A stretch of 64,000 bases of DNA. Source: Pigmentiphaga daeguensis. GTDB taxonomy: Bacteria; Pseudomonadota; Gammaproteobacteria; Burkholderiales; Burkholderiaceae_B. Location: the NCBI RefSeq assembly GCF_039523035.1, contig NZ_BAAAEN010000005.1, forward strand, positions 124,001 to 188,000, read 5' to 3'. A program made the position numbers and the translations under genes. The notes beneath the pieces are model-generated. The model saw only the letters and a list, made by a program, of their open reading frames with translations. It made no database searches and had not been told where the DNA came from. Of the stretch, positions 26,767-35,628 are shown in pieces (positions within the stretch are counted from its first letter, which is position 1; each line of letters begins with the position of its first letter).

Positions 26767-27873
26767 TCAGTGCCGCGCCATCCTCAGCAGCAGGCTGACG
26801 AGCTCGCCCTGCCGGTGCGTGCCCGTTTTCGTGAAGAGCGCGCGCAACTGCGTGCGAGCGGTGCTGAGCGCGATGCCCTGGCGCTCGGCATACTCGGCTA
26901 GGCTGAGGCCTTCCTGCAGTTTGCTGGCCAGGCGCGCCTCGGCCCGGCTGAACTGGAACAGGTCGTTTATCCGCAGGTTCTGCTGTTCCGGATCGACCAC
27001 GCTGACCGCGACGAGCGGGCGTTGCAGCGGGTTGTCGGGGTGGTCCTCGGACAGCGGCGTAACCAGGATGTCGGGGCCGCCGGCGGTGGGCGGCGCGATA
27101 CGCGCGGCACGACGCGATCCCGCGTGCCCCGTGGCCTGCAGGATGGCCGTTTCGAGCCGGCTGGCGGTGGCGTGACGGGGGCGGATCTGGCCGTTGTATT
27201 CGCACAGGGCGCCATCGGGCAGCGCCGCATGCCGTTCGGCCGCTGCATTGCGGTAGGCCACGTGCCGGCCTTCATCGAGCAGCCACAGCGGGGTGGGCAG
27301 GCTGTCCAGCACCTGGTCGCGCAACGCCAGGCCGTCGCGCAGTCCGGTCAGCGTGTCGTAAAGCGTGCCGGCCCGCTGCAGGTGCGGCGCGATGCGCGCC
27401 AGCAGATCGTCGTGGCAGGCGTCGGGCCGCACGCCGATGGCGGTCAGGAGGGCGACGTAGACACAGGTGCCCTGGCCGTTCAGCCGGATCGACGCGCGAT
27501 TGTCCATCCCTTGGGCCTGCTGGAAGTCCTGGTAGTACGGATGGTGCTCGAAGGTTTCGGCCGACAGTTCGCGCCGGTCGTGATTCCACCGGCCGTCATC
27601 GGTCGCGGCGATCAGTTCGCGCATGGGGTCGATGGCGCCGTAGTGGGCGTTGTAGGCCTGGATGGCGGCGGGATCGCACCGGGCGGCCAGCGTGACGGTG
27701 GCGGCGCTTTCGCCGGGCAGGCTGATCGCGACGGCACCGAACTGCCTGCCGCTGGCGGCGGCCAGCGCGTCCAGCAGCGCCGGCCAGCGCGCGTTGTCCA
27801 GCACGCTTTCATAGCAGAGTCCGACGAGGGCGTCGTAGGTTTCCTGGGACGGGGGCATACCCATGATGGTCAT
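26767..27873 (-). CDS. LuxR-family transcriptional regulator, single C-terminal HTH
   Basis: The product has 368 residues. The last ~65 residues form a LuxR-type HTH (FSRAEARLASKLQEGLSLAEYAERQGIALSTARTQLRALFTKTG). The central part (about 200-260) looks PAS-like (VLDSLPTPLWLLDEGRHVAYRNAAAERH), and the N-terminal ~180 residues are an unassigned sensor region. There is no receiver domain and no obvious autoinducer domain. A second gene at 32208-33323 has the same size and layout. It is divergent from the NodI-like ABC gene across 137 bases, which may be its target. Confidence 0.85.
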   Translation of the reverse strand: MTIMGMPPSQETYDALVGLCYESVLDNARWPALLDALAAASGRQFGAVAISLPGESAATVTLAARCDPAAIQAYNAHYGAIDPMRELIAATDDGRWNHDRRELSAETFEHHPYYQDFQQAQGMDNRASIRLNGQGTCVYVALLTAIGVRPDACHDDLLARIAPHLQRAGTLYDTLTGLRDGLALRDQVLDSLPTPLWLLDEGRHVAYRNAAAERHAALPDGALCEYNGQIRPRHATASRLETAILQATGHAGSRRAARIAPPTAGGPDILVTPLSEDHPDNPLQRPLVAVSVVDPEQQNLRINDLFQFSRAEARLASKLQEGLSLAEYAERQGIALSTARTQLRALFTKTGTHRQGELVSLLLRMARH

Positions 27874-27897
27874 GTACTCGGTTAATCGTTACATCAT

Positions 27898-27907
27898 GTT
27901 ACGTAAC
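27898..27907. promoter_or_regulatory. Palindrome in the LuxR / ABC exporter divergent region
   Basis: GTTACGTAAC is a perfect 10-base palindrome preceded by partial repeats (GTTAATC, GTTACATC) at 27881-27895. It could be an operator for the LuxR-type regulator. The rest of 27874-28010 shows no clear promoter boxes. Confidence 0.4.
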
Positions 27908-28010
27908 CTGCGAAGTTGGCAATCACTTCCAACCATCCGGCCACATAAGGAAAACCCTGCGCGGGGGTGTCGCAGCGGGTGCGCGCCGGCCCCGGGGTAC
28001 TATTCATCGC

Positions 28011-28970
28011 ATGACCACCAATTCGCTGCAGGCGGGGGCCAGGCCCCTGGCTACCTCCGGACCCGCGCTGCGGGTCGAGTGGCTGGACAAGCGCTATGGC
28101 GGCCGCGTCATCGTGGACGCGCTGTCCTTCCAGATCGCGCGCGGCGAATGCTATGGACTGCTGGGCCCCAACGGCGCGGGCAAGACCACCACGCTGCGAT
28201 CCATCCTGGGCCTGACGCCGGTGGATGGCGGCACCATCCGGCTGCTGGACTACCCGGTGCCGGCGCAGGCGCGCCAGGCCCGGGCGCGCATAGGCGTGGT
28301 GCCGCAGATCGACAATCTCGATCCTGATTTCACCGTCGAGGAAAACCTGCTCGTATTCGGCCGCTATTTCGGCCTGGCCGACGCCGAGATCCGCCGCCGC
28401 ATTCCCGGCCTGCTGGAGTTCGCGTCGCTGGCGGCCAAGCGCAGGGCGCGCATCAACGAACTGTCGGGCGGCATGAAGCGGCGCCTGACGCTGGCGCGGG
28501 CGCTGGTGAACGATCCCGACCTGATCGTGATGGACGAGCCCACCACCGGGCTGGACCCGCAGGCGCGCCATCTGATCTGGGAGCGCCTGAAGACGCTGCT
28601 GGCGCAGGGCAAGACCATCCTGCTGACCACGCATTTCATGGACGAGGCCGAGCGCCTGTGCGACCGGCTGGGCCTGCTCGAGCGGGGGCGGATGATCGCC
28701 GAGGGCGCGCCCCAGGACCTGATCGCGCGCCACGTCGAACCGGAGGTGGTGGAAGTGTTCGGAGAGGGCGCCCTGGACTGGCTGGAGCGCCACCGCGCCG
28801 CCTTGCCGGGCCGGGTCGAGGTCAGCGGCGAAACGGTCTATTGCTATACGGCCGAGCCGGAACCGGTGCTGGGCCTGCTGCGCGAGGGAGGCCGGATACG
28901 CTATCTGCACCGGCCGGCCAACCTGGAAGACCTGTTCCTGCGGATGGCCGGCCGTGATTTGAGAGAATGA
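28011..28970 (+). CDS. nodI: ABC exporter ATP-binding protein (NodI-like)
   Basis: The product has 319 residues. Walker A GPNGAGKTT, signature LSGGMKRRLTLARAL and Walker B LIVMDEPTTGLD are intact, and the RLCDRLGLLERGRMIAEGAP stretch is the NodI/DrrA type. It energises the NodJ-like permease encoded 147 bases downstream. The nodulation name reflects family only; in non-rhizobial betaproteobacteria the exported substrate is unknown, possibly a lipid or polysaccharide-linked molecule. Confidence 0.88.
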   Translation: MTTNSLQAGARPLATSGPALRVEWLDKRYGGRVIVDALSFQIARGECYGLLGPNGAGKTTTLRSILGLTPVDGGTIRLLDYPVPAQARQARARIGVVPQIDNLDPDFTVEENLLVFGRYFGLADAEIRRRIPGLLEFASLAAKRRARINELSGGMKRRLTLARALVNDPDLIVMDEPTTGLDPQARHLIWERLKTLLAQGKTILLTTHFMDEAERLCDRLGLLERGRMIAEGAPQDLIARHVEPEVVEVFGEGALDWLERHRAALPGRVEVSGETVYCYTAEPEPVLGLLREGGRIRYLHRPANLEDLFLRMAGRDLRE

Positions 28971-29092
28971 CCCCCCTACGCGCTTCGCGCGCCCGGCATG
29001 GTGAGCCCCCAGCCGCTACGCGGCAGTCCTCCGAGGGGGCGGGGACCCGCCTCGGGGCGGCCCGGCGGCCGGATCCGCTGTGCCCTGGATCG
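28971..29092 (+). repeat. Dispersed GC-rich intergenic repeat, copy C (with insertion)
   Basis: It opens CCCCCCTACGCGCTTCGCGCG, carries about 40 extra bases with another small hairpin (CCGCTACGCGG), and closes with CGGCCGGATCCGCTGTGCCCTGGATCG, as copies A and B do. It separates the NodI-like and NodJ-like genes, which are nevertheless likely co-transcribed. Confidence 0.6.
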
Positions 29093-29117
29093 AGGGTCGG
29101 GATGATTGGGGGCTGAG

Positions 29118-29927
29118 ATGAGTGAATGGGCGGTGGATACTTCGCGATCGGGAGTTTGGGGCTTGCCTCGGCCGGGGCGGGGATGCGTGCCGGTGCTGCG
29201 GCGCAATTTCCTGGTCTGGCGCAAGACGGCGTTGACGACCGTGCTGGGCGATGTCATGGATCCGATGGTGGCGTTGCTGGCGCTGGGCTACGGCCTGGGC
29301 AGCCTGCTGCCGGGCATAGACGGCGTGCCCTACGTGACTTTCCTGGCTGCCGGCTCGATCTGCATGGGGGCGCTGTACGCGGCCACCTTCGAGGCCACCT
29401 ACAGCGCCTTTTCGCGGCTGCACATCCAGCGTACGTGGGATGCGATGTTGAACACGCCGCTGTCGCTGGACGACGTGGTGTTCGCCGAGATCCTGTGGGC
29501 CGCGGCCAAGAGCATGAAGAGCGGGCTGGCGATCCTGCTGGTGGTGGTGGCGCTGGACATCTCGCGCGCCGCCACGCTGCTGTGGATCCCGCCGGCGCTG
29601 GTCCTGCTGGGCGTGACCTTCGCCGCGCTGGCGCTGGTCATGTCGGCCCTGGCCAAGGGCTTCGATTTCTTCATGTACTACTTCACGCTGGGCGTGACGC
29701 CGATGGTGTTCCTGTCCGGCGTGTTCTTTCCCGTGTCGCAGTTGCCCGAGGCGCTGGTGCAGGCGGCCCGGCTGTTGCCCCTGGCCCCGGCCATCGAACT
29801 GGTGAGGCCGCTGGTGCTGGGGCGGATGCCGGACCAGCCGTGGTTGCCCGTGCTGCAGCTGGCGCTGACGGCGGCGGTCGCCATCTGGCTGGCCACCGCG
29901 CTGATGCGCCGCCGCCTGTTGCGCTGA
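29118..29927 (+). CDS. nodJ: ABC-2 type permease (NodJ-like)
   Basis: The product has 269 residues from ATG 29118. Six hydrophobic spans follow a ~40-residue cytoplasmic N-terminus, with the ABC-2 region TPMVFLSGVFFPVSQLPEALVQAARLLPLAPAIELVRPLVLG, typical of NodJ. It pairs with the NodI-like ATPase. It is followed after 16 bases by cutA, so it may share that transcript. Confidence 0.87.
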   Translation: MSEWAVDTSRSGVWGLPRPGRGCVPVLRRNFLVWRKTALTTVLGDVMDPMVALLALGYGLGSLLPGIDGVPYVTFLAAGSICMGALYAATFEATYSAFSRLHIQRTWDAMLNTPLSLDDVVFAEILWAAAKSMKSGLAILLVVVALDISRAATLLWIPPALVLLGVTFAALALVMSALAKGFDFFMYYFTLGVTPMVFLSGVFFPVSQLPEALVQAARLLPLAPAIELVRPLVLGRMPDQPWLPVLQLALTAAVAIWLATALMRRRLLR

Positions 29928-29943
29928 TATCCTGGAGATCGCC

Positions 29944-30285
29944 ATGTCGCCGCCAACCGAGGCCGCCCGCCAAGTGGTGCTGGTATTCTGCAATGCTCCC
30001 GATGCCGATACCGCCGGGGCCATCGCCCGTCGCCTCGTCGAAGACGGGGTGGCCGCCTGCGTGAACGTCGGCGCGCCGGTGTTGTCCATCTATCGATGGA
30101 AGGGGGAGGTGGAGTCCGCCGACGAGATTCCACTGTTCATCAAGACCACGGCGGCCCGCCAGAGGGCCGTGCAGGAGACGATCGCCCGGCTGCATCCCTA
30201 CGAGGTGCCCGAGATCATCGCCGTGCCCGTGACCGACGGTTTGCCGGCCTATCTGGATTGGGTCCGGCAGGAAACGAAAAACTGA
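29944..30285 (+). CDS. cutA: Divalent-cation tolerance protein CutA
   Basis: The product has 113 residues with the CutA1 core: VLVFCNAPDADTAGAIARRLVEDGVAACVNV at the start, SIYRWKGEVE in the middle, and HPYEVPEIIAVPV at the end. CutA1 forms a very stable trimer; its cellular role in metal tolerance is not firmly settled. GGAG lies ahead of the ATG. The TGA shares one base with the dsbD ATG (TGATG, 30283-30287), the classic cutA-dsbD coupling. Confidence 0.95.
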   Translation: MSPPTEAARQVVLVFCNAPDADTAGAIARRLVEDGVAACVNVGAPVLSIYRWKGEVESADEIPLFIKTTAARQRAVQETIARLHPYEVPEIIAVPVTDGLPAYLDWVRQETKN

Positions 30286-32204
30286 TGTCCATGTTCCGTT
30301 TGCGGGCCGCCGGCCCGCGCGTCCATTGGTTCCTGGCGTGCCTCGTGTGGGCCTGCGCCGCGTTCATGCCGCGATCCGCGGCGGCGGAGGACTTCCTGCC
30401 GCCGGAGCAGGCCTTCCGCTTTTCCGCGCGCGCCGTGGCGCCCGACGCCATCGAACTGTCCTGGGCGATCGCGCCGGGCTACTACATGTACCGCGAGCAG
30501 TTCCGCTTCGTCGCCGATCCGCCGGATGTGGCGCTGGGCGATCCCCAGTTGCCGCCGGGACAGGTCAAGTTCGACCAGACCTTCGACAAGGAGGTCGAGA
30601 CCTACCGCGACAAGGTGTCGGCCCGCCTGACGATTCCCACCGGCACGGCGTTCGCGCTGGCCGTGACCAGCCAGGGCTGCGCCGACGCCGGCCTGTGCTA
30701 TCCGCCGGCCGAACACAAGCTGCGCATCGCCGCCGCCTCGGCGCCGGGCGGCCTGCCGCAAGTCGAGGGCGGGGCGGGGGCCGGCCTGCGGTGGTCGGCC
30801 TTCGCCGGCACGGACGACGTGGGCCTGGCCGACATGCTGGCCGGCAGCGGCCTGGTCCGCACGGCGCTGATCTTCCTGGGCCTGGGCATCCTGTTGTCGT
30901 TCACGCCCTGCGTGCTGCCCATGGTGCCCATCCTGTCGGCCATCGTGGTCGGCGACGCCGCCGGCCAGTCCCGGCCCCGCCTGCGCGGGCTGGGACTGGC
31001 TGCGGCCTACGTGCTGGGCATGTCGGTGGTCTACACCGGGGTCGGGCTGCTGGCGGCACTGAGCGGCGTCAGCCTGGCGGCCACCTTGCAGACGCCCTGG
31101 GTGCTGGGGGTGTTCGCCGCGCTGCTGGCCGTGCTGGCCCTGGCCATGTTCGACGTGTTCACGCTGCAATTGCCGTCCAGCTGGCAGTCTTCCCTGTCGG
31201 ACCGGGTCTCGCGCCTGCCCGGCGGCCGCGCCACCGGGGCGCTGGCCATGGGCGCCGTGTCCGCGCTGATCGTCGGGCCGTGCGTGGCCGCGCCGCTGGC
31301 GGGCGCGCTGCTGTACGTCTCGCAGACGGGCGACGTGCTGCTGGGCGGGGTCGCGTTGTTCGCCCTGGCCTGGGGCATGGGCGTGCCGCTGCTGGCCGCC
31401 GGCGCGTCGGCGGGCGCGCTCCTGCCCAAGGCGGGAAGATGGATGGAGGGCGTGAAACGTTTCTTCGGCATGCTGCTGCTGGCCGTGGCGTGGTGGATGC
31501 TCTGGCCCGTGCTGCCGGGTTGGATCCAGATGGCGGGCTGGGCGGTACTGGCCATCCTGGCGGCTGCGCTGCTGCATGCGTTCGACGCCCTGCCCGCCGA
31601 TGCCGGAACGGGCCGCCGCGTGCTCAAGGGCCTGGGCATCCTGTTCGCGCTGGTCGGCGTCCTGCAGGCGGTGGGCGTGGCCAGCGGCGGCCGGGATCCC
31701 TTGCAGCCGCTGGGGCATCTCGCCGCCTCGGGCGGCGAGGGTCCGGTCCTGGCGCCGCCCGTGCAGGGGCCCGCTCCGGCCCGGGGCGGGGAGGGACTCT
31801 GGAGCCCGCCAGGAGGAGCCTCGTCGCGGCCCGGGGCTGCGGCGTCATTCGAGCGCGTACGCTCGGTGGCCGAGCTGGACGCGCTGCTGGCCGCGTCCGA
31901 CCGTCCCGTGATGCTGGATTTCTATGCCGACTGGTGCGTCTCGTGCAAGGAAATGGAGGCGCTGACCTTTCCCCGCCCCGACGTCGCGCAGCGGCTGGCC
32001 GGCATGCGCCTCGTGCAGGCGGACGTGACCGCCAACAATGCCGACGATCGCGAACTGCTCAAGCGCTTCCGGCTGTTCGGGCCCCCGGGCATCGTGTTCT
32101 TCGCGCCGGGCGGCGCGCCGCTGCCCCAGCGGGTGATCGGTTTCCAGGGGGCCGAGCGTTTCTCGCGCGTGCTGGACGACGTGCTGGCGACGGCCGCGCG
32201 CTGA
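30285..32204 (+). CDS. dsbD: Thiol:disulfide interchange protein DsbD
   Basis: The product has 639 residues. It has a signal peptide (to about residue 34), then the periplasmic alpha domain with Cys132 and Cys138 (GCADAGLC), an eight-span membrane domain with Cys209 (SFTPCVLP) and Cys333 (VGPCVAAP), and a C-terminal thioredoxin-like gamma domain with DWCVSCKE (Cys551, Cys554). All six redox cysteines are present. It moves electrons from cytoplasmic thioredoxin to periplasmic DsbC and to cytochrome c maturation, which fits ResB/CcsA downstream. The linker before the gamma domain (482-520) is unusually long and Gly/Pro-rich. Confidence 0.96.
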   Translation: MSMFRLRAAGPRVHWFLACLVWACAAFMPRSAAAEDFLPPEQAFRFSARAVAPDAIELSWAIAPGYYMYREQFRFVADPPDVALGDPQLPPGQVKFDQTFDKEVETYRDKVSARLTIPTGTAFALAVTSQGCADAGLCYPPAEHKLRIAAASAPGGLPQVEGGAGAGLRWSAFAGTDDVGLADMLAGSGLVRTALIFLGLGILLSFTPCVLPMVPILSAIVVGDAAGQSRPRLRGLGLAAAYVLGMSVVYTGVGLLAALSGVSLAATLQTPWVLGVFAALLAVLALAMFDVFTLQLPSSWQSSLSDRVSRLPGGRATGALAMGAVSALIVGPCVAAPLAGALLYVSQTGDVLLGGVALFALAWGMGVPLLAAGASAGALLPKAGRWMEGVKRFFGMLLLAVAWWMLWPVLPGWIQMAGWAVLAILAAALLHAFDALPADAGTGRRVLKGLGILFALVGVLQAVGVASGGRDPLQPLGHLAASGGEGPVLAPPVQGPAPARGGEGLWSPPGGASSRPGAAASFERVRSVAELDALLAASDRPVMLDFYADWCVSCKEMEALTFPRPDVAQRLAGMRLVQADVTANNADDRELLKRFRLFGPPGIVFFAPGGAPLPQRVIGFQGAERFSRVLDDVLATAAR

Positions 32205-32207
32205 CGC

Positions 32208-33323
32208 TCAGGCCAGCGTCCGGATCAACTGCACCAGCTCGACCTGCCGCCGACAGCCGGTCTTCCTGAAAAGATTTTTCAGGTGGCTGCGCACGGTTTC
32301 CGGCGAGACGGCGTGCGCGGCGGCGAATTCCTTGAGAGTCTGGCCGGTGGCCAGGGCGTGGGCCAGGCGTGCCTCCGCGGGCGTGATGTCCAGGGCCTGG
32401 ATGATGAGCCGGGCGTCCAGCGGCAGGCTGTCGGCAGGCACGGAGAAAATCAGCATGGCCAGCGGCGTATCGCGCAGCCCGGCCAGCAGGTGCGTGGCAT
32501 CCAGCGGCAGGACCGTGATCCAGGCCGGTGCCGGGGACCCGCCGGCCGGAAAGAGGTCGGCTTTCCTGCCGGCCGAGCAGGCCTGCTTCAGCGCCGCCTG
32601 CAGTCGCCGCTGAGTGGGGGCGTCCCGCATGGCCAGCATGCCGCCTTTCGCGCTCGCCCAGGGCGAAACGCGCAGGTACCTTTCGGCGCGCGCATTGGCG
32701 TATTCGACCTGGCCACGGATGTCGACGATTGCCACGCCACGCGGCAATCCGTCCAGCGCGGCCCGGCCCAGCAGGGCTTCGCGCTGCAATTGCCTCATGC
32801 GCGCCCGCAGTCCCGCCGCGCGAACCATGTCGGGCATGACCAGTTCCAGCAGGGCGCGCTCGCGTTCGCCATAGGGGCGGTGGTCCACCGGACGCATGAT
32901 GCCCAGGTAGTCGCGCGTCTGGCCGTCGTCGCGTTGCAGGACGCACAGGGTATGGCGCAGGTCCACGCTGCGCAGGAAATCGGCGTAGACCGCGGAACGC
33001 GACATCTGCCGGCGATCCAGGTGTTCGTGGTCGAGAATGAAGCTGCCTTCCCGCAGGTGCGCGAAGAGTGTCAGCCGTTCGTCGTCCCGCACGTAGTGCT
33101 CGGCGTATTCGGCGAACTTGTGCAGCGGCGCGGCATCGCAGATCACGCTGTCCGGCACGCTGCCGTCACGCAGGTTCACGGTCACCTGGTGGAAGGCCTG
33201 GCCGCCCACTTCAGCGGCCAGCAGGCCCAGTCCCGCCTGCCATTGCTCCGGCGCCGCGATGCCTTCGTAAAGGCGCGCGGCGATCAAGCGCGAACGGTCC
33301 GGGAGCGAGGCGCGTGTCGCCAT
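32208..33323 (-). CDS. LuxR-family transcriptional regulator, single C-terminal HTH
   Basis: The product has 371 residues. The C-terminal HTH is clear (LDITPAEARLAHALATGQTLKEFAAAHAVSPETVRSHLKNLFRKTG) and the middle looks PAS-like (LDGLPRGVAIVDIRGQVEYANARAERYL). The N-terminal ~180 residues are unassigned. It has the same length and order as the 26767-27873 protein and is probably a distant paralogue. Only 3 bases separate it from the end of corA, so it is probably the last gene of a hemB-corA-luxR transcript. It is convergent with dsbD (3-base gap). Confidence 0.85.
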   Translation of the reverse strand: MATRASLPDRSRLIAARLYEGIAAPEQWQAGLGLLAAEVGGQAFHQVTVNLRDGSVPDSVICDAAPLHKFAEYAEHYVRDDERLTLFAHLREGSFILDHEHLDRRQMSRSAVYADFLRSVDLRHTLCVLQRDDGQTRDYLGIMRPVDHRPYGERERALLELVMPDMVRAAGLRARMRQLQREALLGRAALDGLPRGVAIVDIRGQVEYANARAERYLRVSPWASAKGGMLAMRDAPTQRRLQAALKQACSAGRKADLFPAGGSPAPAWITVLPLDATHLLAGLRDTPLAMLIFSVPADSLPLDARLIIQALDITPAEARLAHALATGQTLKEFAAAHAVSPETVRSHLKNLFRKTGCRRQVELVQLIRTLA

Positions 33324-33326
33324 GGG

Positions 33327-34532
33327 TCAAAGCCTGTCCGCCGTGTCCGCGTCTTCCCTGCCGGCCCTCAGCCCGGCCTTGCGCGCCAGGGCCTCCGCCA
33401 CCCGGTAGGGCCGCATTTCCAGGAAGCGGCGGGCCGAGAACCAGCTCCACAGCAGCAGCGCCAGCAGCACCATGCCGGCCATGATCCACCAGAACGAGCC
33501 CCGCTCGTGCACGAAGGGCACGTGGTCCACGTTCATCCCGAAGATGCCGGTGATGAGTGTGAGCGGCATGAAGATGACCGTGACGACGGTCAGGATGCGC
33601 ATGATCTCGTTGGTGCGGTGGGCCGTGGCGGAGAAGTGCAGTTGCACCGCGGTTTCCACCGACGACTCCATGCGCCGCGCGTGGCCGAGCACGCGGTTCA
33701 CGTGTTCCATGACGTCATTGATGCGTACCAGCAGTGCATCGCGCCGCTGGTCGAAGGCGCCGGAGCCCCAGGCATCCTCGCTGCGGTCCATGGCCGCGTC
33801 GCGCAGCTCGGACAGCGCGTCGTACTGTTCCTCGCAGATGTTCTCCAGCCGCCGCAGCACGATGCGGGCATCGAGCAGCGCCAGCCAGTTGCGGAAACGG
33901 CCGTTGGGGTTGAGCAGTTCGCGCTGCCAGCGATCGAGCTGCAGGGTCAGGGGCTGGCGCAGCGCGAGATACTTGTCGACCATGCCGTTCAGCAGCCGCA
34001 GCATCAGTTCGGCGGGGCCGGACGGAACGCGGCCCAGCGGGCCGATGCTGCTGGGCGTGCGGTCGCGCCGCCCTTCGGGCGGGGCCTCGCCGCGCTGCTC
34101 GGCCAGGCGGCGCTTCATTTCCTGGCAGGTGGCGCTGTAGCCGTGGCGCACGGTGATCAGCGCCTGCCCGAGCACGAAGAACGACACCGGCTGCGTGCGC
34201 AGGCTCGCCAGCAGCGGGATCCCCATCTTGCCGTTGGCCGCGGGGCGCGGCTCGGCCTCCGGCGCGTCGGTCACGATGCGGCGGAACACCACCATCTCGT
34301 AGGTGGTGGTGTTGTCGAAGTACGAAGGGTGGACCGGGTTGGCGGCATCCTGCAGGTGCAGGTCGTGCAATTGCACGCCGGTCAGTCGCGCGATCTCGTC
34401 GCGCCAGGCGTCGGGGTCGGCCGCCAGGTCTTCGGCGCCCGCGTCTATCCACAGGTAGCCCTTGCTGGCGGCCAATTGCGCCGCGTTGTGTGGACGGGGC
34501 CCTCCGTGTTCCGAGATCCAGAGGACGTCCAT
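33327..34532 (-). CDS. corA: CorA-family divalent cation transporter
   Basis: The product has 401 residues. It has a long cytoplasmic N-terminal domain, then two C-terminal spans with the pore signature FGMN between them (TLITGIFGMNVDHVPF) and the second span near WWIMAGMVLLALLLW. GMN is essential for Mg2+/Co2+ or Zn2+ passage in this family; the ZntB type cannot be excluded. A Pro/Arg-rich insert occurs around residues 155-170. It begins 4 bases after hemB ends and is followed 3 bases later by a LuxR gene. Confidence 0.92.
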   Translation of the reverse strand: MDVLWISEHGGPRPHNAAQLAASKGYLWIDAGAEDLAADPDAWRDEIARLTGVQLHDLHLQDAANPVHPSYFDNTTTYEMVVFRRIVTDAPEAEPRPAANGKMGIPLLASLRTQPVSFFVLGQALITVRHGYSATCQEMKRRLAEQRGEAPPEGRRDRTPSSIGPLGRVPSGPAELMLRLLNGMVDKYLALRQPLTLQLDRWQRELLNPNGRFRNWLALLDARIVLRRLENICEEQYDALSELRDAAMDRSEDAWGSGAFDQRRDALLVRINDVMEHVNRVLGHARRMESSVETAVQLHFSATAHRTNEIMRILTVVTVIFMPLTLITGIFGMNVDHVPFVHERGSFWWIMAGMVLLALLLWSWFSARRFLEMRPYRVAEALARKAGLRAGREDADTADRL

Positions 34533-34536
34533 GGCT

Positions 34537-35547
34537 TCAGCCTTTCAGCTTGCGGGCCGCGTCGAGGGCGAAATAGGTCAGGATGCCGTCGGCCCCGGCG
34601 CGCTTGAACGCCAGCAGCGCTTCCATGACGACCTTGTCCTCGTCCAGCCAGCCATTGGCGCTGGCCGCCTTGAGCATCGCGTACTCGCCGCTGACCTGAT
34701 AGGCGAAAGTGGGGACGCGGAAGGTGTCCTTGACCCGCCTCAGCACGTCCAGGTAGGGCATGCCGGGCTTGACCATGACCATGTCCGCGCCCTCGCGCAG
34801 GTCCAGCGCGACTTCGCGCAGGGCCTCGTCGATGTTGCCCGGATCCATCTGGTAGGCCGCCTTGTTCGACTTGCCCAGGTTCGAGGCCGAGCCGACGGCA
34901 TCGCGGAAGGGGCCGTAGAACGCGCTGGCGTACTTGGCCGAGTAGGCCATGATGCGGGTATGGATCTGGCCGTTGCCTTCCAGGGCCTGGCGGATGGCGC
35001 CGATGCGCCCGTCCATCATGTCGCTGGGCGCGACGATGTCCACGCCGGCCTCGGCCTGCGCCAGGGCCTGCCTGACCAGTATCTCGACCGTGGGTTCGTT
35101 CAGCACGTAGCCGGATTCGTCGATCAGGCCGTCCTGCCCGTGGCTGGTGTAGGGGTCGAGCGCGACGTCGGTCAGGATGCCCAGCTCGGGCAGGCGTTTC
35201 TTGAGCTCCGCCACCACGCGCGGGATCAGGCCGTCGGGGCGCGTCGCGGCGATGCCGTCAGGCGTCTTCAGCTCCGGCGCGATCACGGGGAACAGCGCAA
35301 GGACCGGGATGCCGAGCTCGACGCATTCCTCGGCCACCGGCAGCAGGGTGTCCAGGCTGTAGCGCTCGACGCCGGGCAGCGACGGCACCGGCTGGCGCAG
35401 CCCCTTGCCCTCGGCCACGAATACGGGATAGATCAGGTCGTCGGCCGACAGCCGGCTCTCGCGCACCAGGCGGCGGGTGAAGTCGTCGCGCCTCAGGCGG
35501 CGGGGGCGACCGGCGGGAAAGTCGGCGAATACTTCGTGTTGGCTCAT
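34537..35547 (-). CDS. hemB: Delta-aminolevulinic acid dehydratase (porphobilinogen synthase)
   Basis: The product has 336 residues. It condenses two 5-aminolevulinates to porphobilinogen for heme and tetrapyrroles. The two active-site lysines lie in MAYSAKYASAFYGP and MVMVKPGMPYLD. The metal region DVALDPYTSHGQDG lacks the three-cysteine zinc site, so this is the Mg-dependent type. ATG 35547 (MSQHEVFADFPAG) is preferred to a longer frame with no homology. It is first of a likely hemB-corA-luxR operon, 81 bases after engB. Confidence 0.97.
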   Translation of the reverse strand: MSQHEVFADFPAGRPRRLRRDDFTRRLVRESRLSADDLIYPVFVAEGKGLRQPVPSLPGVERYSLDTLLPVAEECVELGIPVLALFPVIAPELKTPDGIAATRPDGLIPRVVAELKKRLPELGILTDVALDPYTSHGQDGLIDESGYVLNEPTVEILVRQALAQAEAGVDIVAPSDMMDGRIGAIRQALEGNGQIHTRIMAYSAKYASAFYGPFRDAVGSASNLGKSNKAAYQMDPGNIDEALREVALDLREGADMVMVKPGMPYLDVLRRVKDTFRVPTFAYQVSGEYAMLKAASANGWLDEDKVVMEALLAFKRAGADGILTYFALDAARKLKG

Positions 35548-35628
35548 TGCGGTTGTCGTCCTGTCAATGCTGCGCGGCGGGGGACGGGCCCCATGCCATC
35601 GCAAGATACCATCGCTCCGTCGCGGGCG

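Noticed and set aside
28011..29927. Nodulation factor export system
   Set aside because: No nodABC or other nodulation genes are present; the NodIJ names reflect transporter family only.
32283..34607. 774-codon open frame on the plus strand opposite luxR and corA
   Set aside because: Antisense shadow of two genes with intact motifs.
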